Below are positions 58,646-64,000 of a stretch of 64,000 nucleotides of DNA, piece after piece. The translations under genes were made by a program, and so were the position numbers. Origin of the DNA: Haematobacter missouriensis (lineage in GTDB: Bacteria; Pseudomonadota; Alphaproteobacteria; Rhodobacterales; Rhodobacteraceae); assembly GCF_000740775.1 (NCBI RefSeq), contig NZ_JFGS01000001.1:372001-436000 (forward strand), in the 5' to 3' direction. The notes beneath the pieces were generated by a model. The model had not been told where the DNA came from and searched no databases. It saw nothing but the letters and a program-made list of their open reading frames with translations. Position 1 is the first letter of the stretch. Every line of letters starts with the position of its first letter.

Positions 58646-59109
58646 TCCCGCTTCACCAGCGCCGCGGCCCAGATCAGCGCCAGCAGGAACGACAGGATGG
58701 CGTTCCAGCTGGCCATGGAAAGGCCCGCGAACTGCCATGCCACCGCGTCGCAGCGTACGACGGGGGAGGAGAGGATTTGGTCTAGAAGCTGGCCGGTACT
58801 CATGCCCGAAAGATCGCCGCCGCCGGTGCAGGTGGTCGGCCCCTGCCACCATCCACGCTCCACTCCGGTATGAAACACACCGAGGCCAGAGGCCGTCAGC
58901 GCGGAGACAAGGCCAAGAAACCGCCAGAATCGCAGCGCAGGCATCGCAAGAGCCAGCGCTCCCGCCACTATCGCTGCGGCATGAGGCCAGCGCTGCCACA
59001 GACAAAGATGGCAGGGCGCCAAACCACCGATATATTGAAAGGCGAAGGCGCCGAGCAGCAGGGCAAGTGACCCGAGAGTGGCGAGGATGGTCAGGGTTCT
59101 GGATGTCAT
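58642..59109 (-). CDS. dsbB: Disulfide bond formation protein B
   Basis: Inner-membrane quinone reductase that reoxidises DsbA. The 155-residue protein has four membrane helices, the CxxC pair in APCHLCLWQRWPH (after the first helix) and the second redox pair Cys in TTCTGGG and VVRCDAVAW, as in the short DsbB/DsbI type of Alphaproteobacteria. Start ATG 59109 has GGGAG eight bases upstream. It diverges from the metallopeptidase gene. DsbA is not in the window. Confidence 0.9.
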   Translation of the reverse strand: MTSRTLTILATLGSLALLLGAFAFQYIGGLAPCHLCLWQRWPHAAAIVAGALALAMPALRFWRFLGLVSALTASGLGVFHTGVERGWWQGPTTCTGGGDLSGMSTGQLLDQILSSPVVRCDAVAWQFAGLSMASWNAILSFLLALIWAAALVKRD

Positions 59110-59206
59110 GGTTCTTTCTCCCGAGACAGCTCTTGCAGCACGCAGCACAAGCGGGGTCAAGGCTACGGTCGAGGGCGGGCGGTAAGGCTTAGGTGAGGAG
59201 ACGGCG

Positions 59207-60067
59207 ATGGAATGGCGCGGGCGCAGGGGTAGCAGCAATATCGAGGATCGCCGGTCGGCAGGCGGTGGCAGGGGCTATGCACGGGTGGGCGGAATCGGTG
59301 GATTCGGCTTGATCGCGCTGGTGGTGATTGGCTGGCTGTTCGGAGTGGATCTGTCGCCGGTGCTGAACGAGGGAGGAGGATACATACAGCAGAGCGGTCC
59401 CGTCGAACTGACGCAGGAGGATCAGGATGCCGCGCAATTCGTCTCCGTCACACTGGCGGATACCGAGGAAGTCTGGGAGCGGGTCTTCCGCGAGCAGGTG
59501 GGGCGGGAGTACCGGCCGCCGACCCTGGTGCTGTTCAAGGGGATGACGTCCTCCGCCTGCGGCGGCGCGTCGGAGGCGATGGGGCCTTTCTACTGCCCGG
59601 CGGATCAGAAGGTCTATTTGGACACCGGTTTCTTCACCACGCTCAGCCGACAACTCGGCGCCAAGGGCGATTTCGCCGCCGCTTATGTGGTTGCCCACGA
59701 GGTCGGCCATCATGTGCAGGATGAGCTCGGGATCCTGGGGCAGGTCAACGATCTCCGCCAACGGGTGAGCGAGGCAGACAGCAACCAGCTTTCCGTGCTC
59801 ATCGAACTTCAGGCCGATTGTCTGGCCGGCATCTGGGCACGACAGGCGGACACCCAGTTCGGAACGCTCGATCCCGGCGATATCGATGAGGCCATGGATG
59901 CAGCGGGACGCATCGGCGACGATACGTTGCAACGTGCCGCCGGCCGACGCCCTGTTCCCGAAACCTTTACCCATGGAACTTCGGCGCAACGGCAGCACTG
60001 GTTCGCTCAGGGGTATAACTCCGGCCAGATAAAGGATTGCGACACTTTCGCTGACCTCCGCCGCTGA
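59207..60067 (+). CDS. ypfJ: Neutral zinc metallopeptidase, YpfJ family
   Basis: A 286-residue membrane-anchored protein. The N terminus is Arg/Gly-rich (MEWRGRRGSSNIEDRR), followed by one span (IGGFGLIALVVIGWLFGVDL). The catalytic HExxH is VAHEVGHHVQDELG near residue 165, with the third ligand region ELQADCLAGIWA. The family pattern GPFYCPADQKVYLDTGFF and HWFAQGYNSGQIKDCDTF is complete. This is the last chromosomal gene before the integrated element. Confidence 0.93.
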   Translation: MEWRGRRGSSNIEDRRSAGGGRGYARVGGIGGFGLIALVVIGWLFGVDLSPVLNEGGGYIQQSGPVELTQEDQDAAQFVSVTLADTEEVWERVFREQVGREYRPPTLVLFKGMTSSACGGASEAMGPFYCPADQKVYLDTGFFTTLSRQLGAKGDFAAAYVVAHEVGHHVQDELGILGQVNDLRQRVSEADSNQLSVLIELQADCLAGIWARQADTQFGTLDPGDIDEAMDAAGRIGDDTLQRAAGRRPVPETFTHGTSAQRQHWFAQGYNSGQIKDCDTFADLRR

Positions 60068-60103
60068 TCTCATTCTCTGAGGTCAGTCGCTCATGGCTCG
60101 AAT

Positions 60104-60125
60104 GCTCGGGGAGCCGTCCCCGAGC
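60104..60125 (+). terminator. Perfect hairpin after ypfJ
   Basis: GCTCGGGGA and TCCCCGAGC form a perfect nine-base stem around GCCG, 37 bases after the ypfJ stop. There is no T tract, so it is a possible terminator or mRNA end-stabiliser. Confidence 0.5.
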
Positions 60126-60215
60126 GTCATCATGCGCGTGATGTGACGGAGAGCTTGAACTGAAGACAGGACAAACGCATGGCTGACACGAATTTCCAAT
60201 GAATACGGAAATCAG

Positions 60216-60238
60216 TGGTGCCGGGAAGGGGACTCGAA
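60216..60238 (-). other. attR-like tRNA 3'-end fragment (probably tRNA-Leu)
   Basis: Read on the minus strand, 23 bases run exactly from T-loop position 54 (TTCGAGT) through the T-stem 3' strand (CCCCT), the acceptor 3' strand (TCCCGGC), discriminator A and CCA. The 5' two thirds of the tRNA are absent, so this is not a functional gene. It is the pattern left when a tyrosine recombinase inserts into the 3' half of a tRNA. The implied acceptor 5' strand GCCGGGA with A73 suggests a leucine tRNA; identity is inferred. Confidence 0.8.
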
Positions 60239-60275
60239 ACGCATTAATTTTCAATGTTCTATGAATTTATAGCGT

Positions 60276-60308
60276 AAAAAATGCGAGCGCCGGTTCACTG
60301 ACCGGCGC
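60276..60308 (-). terminator. Rho-independent terminator of the element operon
   Basis: On the minus strand GCGCCGGT pairs perfectly with ACCGGCGC around CAGTGA, followed a few bases later by TTTTTT. The stop codon of the HTH gene lies in the loop. Confidence 0.85.
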
Positions 60309-60540
60309 GCACCATGGTGATTGCACCCTCGCGCCGCGTCTCTATCTTGCCATCCCGAATCCAGTTTCGCACGGTCTTTCTCGTGCGTCCGATCCGGTCA
60401 GCATATTCCCCGACGGTGATCCAGTCCGGCGCGGGAGTAATGCGGGAGCCTTCGATGGCACGGCGCATCGCGGCCATTTCCTCGCGCAGCGCGGAAAGTT
60501 CTCCCGCGTCCACGGCGATCATCATGCGAGGCTCACCCAT
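60295..60540 (-). CDS. Excisionase-like HTH protein
   Basis: An 81-residue protein. The C-terminal half WITVGEYADRIGRTRKTVRNWIRDGKIETRREGAITMV is a MerR/excisionase-type winged HTH; the N-terminal half is a short amphipathic helix (LSALREEMAAMRRAIEG) that may dimerise. GGAGG lies eight bases before ATG 60540. It overlaps the lar-like gene by eight bases. Its place beside the attachment site fits a recombination-directionality factor, but a regulator is also possible. Confidence 0.75.
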   Translation of the reverse strand: MGEPRMMIAVDAGELSALREEMAAMRRAIEGSRITPAPDWITVGEYADRIGRTRKTVRNWIRDGKIETRREGAITMVRAGQ

Positions 60541-60742
60541 CACTCACTCCTCCTTCTGGCTGGCGGGTGCGGAGGTTCCACGCTTCGGTGGCCTTCCTTG
60601 CCGTCGGTAGATAGCCGAGATTGCACCCACAAGAAGCGCATTGCGGGCACCTGCTTCTGGACGCCAAATCGCCATGGCGCGCCTCGTAATCGTTCAGCCA
60701 CGCTCTGCCACCGCAGAACGGGCAGGGGAGTAGATCACTCAT
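60533..60742 (-). CDS. Lar-like restriction-alleviation / zinc-ribbon protein
   Basis: A 69-residue protein, MSDLLPCPFCGGRAWLNDYE, with further Cys pairs CPQCASCGC and the conserved end ATEAWNLR. The CPFCG start and W(N)xR end are the signature of the Lar family, which modulates type I restriction for Rac prophage; similar proteins are common in phages. AGGGAGG precedes the ATG. Anti-restriction function is inferred from family only. Confidence 0.8.
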   Translation of the reverse strand: MSDLLPCPFCGGRAWLNDYEARHGDLASRSRCPQCASCGCNLGYLPTARKATEAWNLRTRQPEGGVSDG

Positions 60743-60926
60743 CGCTGCCTCCCTTCGGTGTGAGGGCGGCGCGAGCGAGCGCCCGCATTGCCAGGTCATC
60801 GCTAAGCTCGGCAACAGTCGTCAAGGCCTCCTCCAAATCCTTGACCCTCGCGCGCATGGCGTCACGCTCGTCCAGCGCATCGTCACGTTCCCGGCGCATG
60901 GCGTCCAAATCGCTCTTGTCAGTCAT
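60735..60926 (-). CDS. Short coiled-coil protein, unknown
   Basis: A 63-residue, highly charged helical protein (DAMRRERDDALDERDAMRARVKDLEEALTTVAEL), predicted coiled coil over its first 40 residues. GAGAGG lies eight bases before ATG 60926, which overlaps the stop of the upstream gene. The stop overlaps the start of the lar-like gene. Not recognised; typical phage accessory protein. Confidence 0.7.
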   Translation of the reverse strand: MTDKSDLDAMRRERDDALDERDAMRARVKDLEEALTTVAELSDDLAMRALARAALTPKGGSDE

Positions 60927-61183
60927 CACCAAAACCTCTCGATAAAATCGTCGTCCGACGGTGGGTACGGCGGCAGCCCGATCTGAACACGCAGATGCCG
61001 GGGCCAGCTATTCGCGAGATACGGGCGCTGCAGCACGATCTCGATATGCGCGTCAGTCAGTGGGATGCCGGGCGCGAGGCACACATCATCGCTCCGGCTG
61101 TCATACTCAATCTTGCCCGTCTCAAGCTCGCGCAGGAGGCGTAGGTGTGTCTGCCAGCGGTCGTATAGGCGGCGTATAATCAT
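60926..61183 (-). CDS. Short basic protein, unknown
   Basis: An 85-residue protein starting MIIRRLYDRWQTHLRLLREL and ending DDDFIERFW. It is coupled on both sides: its start overlaps the upstream stop by ATGA and its stop overlaps the downstream ATG. No domain is recognised. Its reality rests on the coupling and on codon use similar to its neighbours. Confidence 0.65.
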   Translation of the reverse strand: MIIRRLYDRWQTHLRLLRELETGKIEYDSRSDDVCLAPGIPLTDAHIEIVLQRPYLANSWPRHLRVQIGLPPYPPSDDDFIERFW

Positions 61184-61551
61184 CGGGTCATCCTCCAGAC
61201 AGCGGCGGCGGAAAACAGGGCGCCGAGCAGAGACAGCAGCGCGGACGGCACGGGCACAGGAGACGGTGGCGGGCGGGGTGGCTCGGGCCGGTGATTGCCG
61301 GTGCCGCCCGGGGGTGTCGGGATGACGATCGGCGGCAGGCGCTCGCGCGGCTCATAGACGAATGTGCTGGGCGGCTGGCGCAGGCCGGAGAAGTCCACCG
61401 GCCACGCATAGGGTGTGCCGCACTCTGTGTCTGGGGGAAGATACACGACTTTAAAATCGCCCGGACCGGCAGTGTCGGCAGGGGACTCAGTGAGCCATAG
61501 CCCGGCCCACGTGCCGAGGGCTGCGGCGGCGACTGCATGGCGGAGCCGCAT
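61180..61551 (-). CDS. Exported Pro-rich protein with C-terminal membrane tail
   Basis: A 123-residue protein. An N-terminal signal-like segment (RHAVAAAALGTWAGLWLTESPADT), a Pro-rich region (PPGGTGNHRPEPPRPPPSPVPVP) and a C-terminal span ending in Arg residues (SALLSLLGALFSAAAVWRMTR). The tail resembles VPxPA/PEP-CTERM sorting signals (Pro motif, hydrophobic helix, basic end) known in Rhodobacterales; an alternative is a phage spanin-like or exclusion protein. It overlaps both neighbours (TGATG and ATGA). Confidence 0.6.
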   Translation of the reverse strand: MRLRHAVAAAALGTWAGLWLTESPADTAGPGDFKVVYLPPDTECGTPYAWPVDFSGLRQPPSTFVYEPRERLPPIVIPTPPGGTGNHRPEPPRPPPSPVPVPSALLSLLGALFSAAAVWRMTR

Positions 61552-61838
61552 CACGCGTCCTCCCCCATGCAGTCGCTGTAGATCTCCCACGCGATCTGGC
61601 GGGGAGCCTCGTCCCCGAGCAGGTAAATGCCGTATGCTATCATGACGATGCCAGCTACCTGCGGAACCATCGCGCTCGGGGGAAGGCTCTCGGCAAATGC
61701 GGTCAGGGACACGCCTGCCTCCGCCGCCGATGCCGCGCGCAGTGCCAGATCGGCCACCGCTATGCATTTGTCATGCTCAGATGCCTGAGCGCAGGGTGCG
61801 AGCATCAAGCCCGCCAAAGCGAGTGTTGTAAATTTCAT
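61551..61838 (-). CDS. Small exported/membrane protein, unknown
   Basis: A 95-residue protein with a Sec signal peptide (KFTTLALAGLMLAPCAQA, cleavage after AQA) and a later hydrophobic stretch (AMVPQVAGIVMIAYGIYLLG). Two Cys flank the mature part (DKCIAVAD and YSDCMGED), possibly a disulfide. AGGA precedes ATG 61838. Its stop overlaps the next start (TGATG). Not recognised. Confidence 0.65.
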   Translation of the reverse strand: MKFTTLALAGLMLAPCAQASEHDKCIAVADLALRAASAAEAGVSLTAFAESLPPSAMVPQVAGIVMIAYGIYLLGDEAPRQIAWEIYSDCMGEDA

Positions 61839-61855
61839 GGTGTGATCCTGTTAGA

Positions 61856-61930
61856 TCAGGGGTTCTGGGTCGTGCCGGGCCGATCCTTCTCGGCGCGGGA
61901 CAGATATTCGCGGAGCATCGGATCGCTCAT
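61856..61930 (-). CDS. 24-residue coupled mini-ORF
   Basis: ATG 61930 to TGA 61856 encodes MSDPMLREYLSRAEKDRPGT followed by TQNP. AGGAGG in the end of the ParB-like gene lies about seven bases upstream, and the start overlaps the ParB-like stop by ATGA. It is followed by the exported-protein gene after 17 bases. Could be a real micro-protein or a translational relay; no homologue is known to me. Confidence 0.5.
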   Translation of the reverse strand: MSDPMLREYLSRAEKDRPGTTQNP

Positions 61931-63771
61931 GCCGCTTCCTCCTGCGCGTCAGCCTGGCCCGATGGCATCGGCCACTCCATTTCGGCAGGCACCCAGGCAT
62001 CGATCCGCTTACCGTCGTCCTTCGACAGGAACAGCGCGGACCGGAAATCGGGATCGCGGAACAGGCGGTCGAGGTCTTTGGCCTTGAGCGCCTTTTTCAT
62101 GGCCATCCAGCCGTCACCGTCCGGCCCACCATCCGGGACCAGCTCCGACCAGATCCTGTCCAGCCGCGCGACAGGAAGACGGGAGAAGTAATTATCGGCC
62201 GTCGGTGTCCAGACCTTGCGGATATCGGCGCCGGCGAGGCGGGCGACGGAGGCGCCAAAGTCGCCGGTGGCCGGAGTAAAGAGGCGGGCCAGCGCCGCGG
62301 TGAGCCGCGCGTTGCGGTCCTTCTTCGGCATGGCCTGAATGTCGGTCAGATGCGTCAGAGACAGGTCTCTCACTCTCATAGCCTTGCCGTCATTCACGGC
62401 ATCGGTCAGGCGGTCGTCGATCACAGTGGCGTCCGCCTTTTCCGGCGCGATCGGACTCAGCGAAGGGCTGATCGACAGCGGGCACTGCCAGTTCCAGACC
62501 GGCGCCGTCAGAGCGACCGTCAGCAGGTCGAGCACCAGCTCCGGCTTGCCGAGCAGGGCGGTCTGGATGGCCAGACGCTGGGTGCGCCGCATGTCCTCTG
62601 TCAGGGACTGCGGCAGGGTCTCGACCTTGGCTGTTGCGACCTCGTCGCTCCCGGATGCCTGCGGCTTCTCCCGCCACGGGCCGCTCGTTTTCAGCTCGCC
62701 GCGCGCGTCCACGTATAGGTAGATTCCGGCAACGGCCCGATCTTCGTCCGAGATGTCGCCTGCAGCGCGATCCTCCAACTCCTGCAGGCGAGCGTATTCC
62801 TCCTCCGTCAGGTCATCGGCTTCGGTGAGGGTCTCCAGCTCCGCGGCATCGGCCTCCGGCAGTTCGACGGGGACGAGATCGACGCGAGCGAGCTTTTCGA
62901 TGAGATCGAAGGGGATCCACGCATCCTTCGCGTGAATCTTCACCCAGGCATAGCCTTTGCAACGATTGAATTCCGTGCATTTCTCCAGCCGGTCTCCGAA
63001 CAGCTTGTCGAGCAGGGCCTCATCGAGAATACGGGCGTCATCGCTGAACAGGTCTTCCTGAATGACGCCGCCGGCATTGCGGTAGGCGTCCAGCCCGAGC
63101 CATTTGACGCGCCGGTCGTCGAGCGGGATGCCGCGGGGCAGCAGGTTTCGCCGGATGTCAGCGGCGGAGACGCTCCACCTGCTGGAGAGCACGCGGCGCA
63201 GTTCGGCGAGCAGAGCCTCCTCCGACTGCGCGGAGGTCAGCGCGCCTGCCTGGTCAAGGGTGATCTGGTCAGCGCGCAGCGCGTCGAGCGCAGCGATCGG
63301 CAAGGTGGCCAGCGTCATCCGCTGGCGGACATGGCGCTCCGTCACCGCGAATGCCTTGGCGATCATCGCCGGTTGCGCGCCGGTATCGCTCATCCGGGCA
63401 TAGGCGCGGACCTCGTCGGCCGGGTGCAGCGGTTGGCGCGCGGCGTTCTCGGCGCTGGCCCAGAGGCGGGCGGTGTCTCCGTCCTTGGTGATCAGCACCG
63501 GCACGGTCACGCTGTCCCGGGTTTTTCCGGCGCGGTCGGTGAGCAGCTGCAGCGCGCGCAGGCGGCGACCGCCGGCGACGATGCCGATTCCGCCGATTCC
63601 ACCTTCGAGCCACGCCGCATCATCGTAGCCGGACAGGTTCTGGAGCAGGCCCATCTGGTCGATGCTGTCGGCCAGCGCCTCAATCTCGGCATCGGGCGGG
63701 GTGGAGCGCGTGTTGAAAGGGTGGATGTAAAGGTCAGCGAGCGGAACAAGGGCTGTGACAGGCTCGGCCAT
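61927..63771 (-). CDS. Large ParB-like (ParB/Spo0J N-terminal domain) protein
   Basis: A 614-residue protein. The N-terminal ParB-like nuclease/CTPase fold is clear: PLADLYIHPFNTRSTPPDAEIEALADSIDQMGLLQNL, GGIGIVAGGRRLRALQLL and ASAENAARQPLHPADEVRAYARM, followed by a HTH (MIAKAFAVTERHVRQRMTLATLPIAALDAL). The long C terminus (about 350 residues) has acidic helices and no named domain. The size and location fit ParB-like proteins of alphaproteobacterial phages and plasmids rather than chromosomal ParB (about 300 residues). GGAGG lies eight bases before ATG 63771. No ParA is seen in the window. Confidence 0.85.
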   Translation of the reverse strand: MAEPVTALVPLADLYIHPFNTRSTPPDAEIEALADSIDQMGLLQNLSGYDDAAWLEGGIGGIGIVAGGRRLRALQLLTDRAGKTRDSVTVPVLITKDGDTARLWASAENAARQPLHPADEVRAYARMSDTGAQPAMIAKAFAVTERHVRQRMTLATLPIAALDALRADQITLDQAGALTSAQSEEALLAELRRVLSSRWSVSAADIRRNLLPRGIPLDDRRVKWLGLDAYRNAGGVIQEDLFSDDARILDEALLDKLFGDRLEKCTEFNRCKGYAWVKIHAKDAWIPFDLIEKLARVDLVPVELPEADAAELETLTEADDLTEEEYARLQELEDRAAGDISDEDRAVAGIYLYVDARGELKTSGPWREKPQASGSDEVATAKVETLPQSLTEDMRRTQRLAIQTALLGKPELVLDLLTVALTAPVWNWQCPLSISPSLSPIAPEKADATVIDDRLTDAVNDGKAMRVRDLSLTHLTDIQAMPKKDRNARLTAALARLFTPATGDFGASVARLAGADIRKVWTPTADNYFSRLPVARLDRIWSELVPDGGPDGDGWMAMKKALKAKDLDRLFRDPDFRSALFLSKDDGKRIDAWVPAEMEWPMPSGQADAQEEAA

Positions 63772-63807
63772 GGGGTGATCCTCCAAAGGAGACGGGTGGG
63801 GCGCGGC

Positions 63808-63999
63808 TCAGCGGGCCAGCGCCAGAAGGTTGAAAAAGGTGTCCGCCGCCGCCGTCGCCGCGAGCGCGAGGAACAGGCAGCCGCAGAGACGGCGCCACAG
63901 CGCCTCGATCTGCTGTTCGGGCAGCGTTGGCGGCGGGATCACGACCAACAGGGGCTGCGCGGTACTGCGCTCCAAGCGGTTGGCCAGCCGGATCGCGCC
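63808..63999 (-). CDS. C-terminal end of a membrane protein (runs off the right edge)
   Basis: The last 63 codons of a minus-strand gene, ending ...EQQIEALWRRLCGCLFLALAATAAADTFFNLLALAR. It has one clear hydrophobic segment. The stop is 36 bases before the ParB-like start, so it is probably the next gene of the same operon. Too short to identify. Confidence 0.55.
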   Translation of the reverse strand, partial: GAIRLANRLERSTAQPLLVVIPPPTLPEQQIEALWRRLCGCLFLALAATAAADTFFNLLALAR

Positions 64000-64000
64000 G

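Larger units (their letters stand above)
60216..64000. mobile_element. Integrated element (prophage or genomic island), left part
   Basis: The element begins at a tRNA 3'-end duplication (60216-60238) and continues past the right edge. It carries a compact minus-strand operon of short overlapping genes (63771 down to 60295) ending in a terminator, a phage-like style unlike the flanking core genes. Contents include an excisionase-like HTH protein next to the boundary, a Lar-like protein and a ParB-like protein. The integrase, the intact tRNA and structural genes, if any, must be to the right. Confidence 0.75.

Noticed and set aside
60216-60238. A functional tRNA gene
   Set aside because: Only positions 54-76 are present; acceptor 5' strand, D arm and anticodon are missing.
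60216-64000. A Mu-like transposable prophage, suggested by the ParB-like and Lar-like genes
   Set aside because: The tRNA 3'-end duplication at the boundary points to site-specific integration by a tyrosine recombinase; no MuA/MuB is in the window.

Overview
This 64 kb, GC-rich window is alphaproteobacterial chromosome, most likely from the Rhodobacterales (Rhodobacter/Paracoccus/roseobacter relatives). The evidence is the gene order dusB(nifR3)-ntrB-ntrC-ntrY-ntrX-trkA-trkH-hfq-hflX, the iscR-led suf operon, a fused ispDF, ChpT and GapR (cell-cycle proteins of this class), an olsBA ornithine-lipid pair, and LexA boxes of the alphaproteobacterial GTTC-N7-GTTC type. No species name can be defended from the sequence alone.

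Layout. 1-2260: 5' part of icd, an HD phosphohydrolase and an alpha/beta hydrolase, all on the minus strand. 2337-9983: iron-sulfur assembly operon (iscR, cysteine desulfurase, sufB, sufC, sufD, two YIP1-type membrane proteins, sufS) behind an Irr/ICE-like palindrome. 9993-18035: malonyl-CoA decarboxylase (minus), then cobQ, a squalene/phytoene-synthase-like gene, ligA and recG. 18221-18492: a small transcription unit with two LexA operators, a 40-residue single-pass membrane protein and its own terminator; this is the most interesting item in the window. 18504-27000: an IscU-like scaffold gene, hisI, gluQ, trmFO, gyrA, pncC/cinA, pgpA and ispDF. 27197-39100: nitrogen control (NtrBC, NtrYX), potassium uptake (TrkAH), Hfq and HflX. 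39101-39890 has no recognisable gene. 39891-54039: chpT, a DUF3553 gene, olsBA, a ThiE-like gene, a TfoX-like gene, trmJ, a class III aminotransferase, parE, a Cu-Zn SOD, gapR, a sulfotransferase-like gene, guaA and a divergent pair of Rhodobacterales-type genes of unknown function. 54128-60067: lipA, a gene-free patch of about 1.2 kb with inverted repeats, a diheme cytochrome c, hpt, a COQ10-like gene, usg, dsbB and a zinc metallopeptidase.

From 60216 to the right edge the sequence is an integrated element. Its left boundary is a 23-nt copy of a tRNA 3' end (T-loop through CCA, minus strand), as left by a tyrosine recombinase that inserts in tRNA genes. The element carries a tightly coupled minus-strand operon: ParB-like protein, a 24-codon mini-ORF, two small exported or membrane proteins, two short unknown proteins, a Lar-like zinc-ribbon protein and an excisionase-like HTH protein. 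It ends in a strong terminator just inside the boundary. The integrase and the intact tRNA should lie beyond base 64000.

How it fits together: the window is mostly core housekeeping (Fe-S assembly, DNA topology and repair, isoprenoid and cofactor synthesis, nitrogen and potassium control). The parts not explained by textbook genes are the LexA-controlled small protein, internal DNA/RNA structure in the suf operon, GC-rich palindromes at the trmFO/gluQ junction, the repeat-flanked patch at 55.4-56.1 kb and the tRNA-inserted island.
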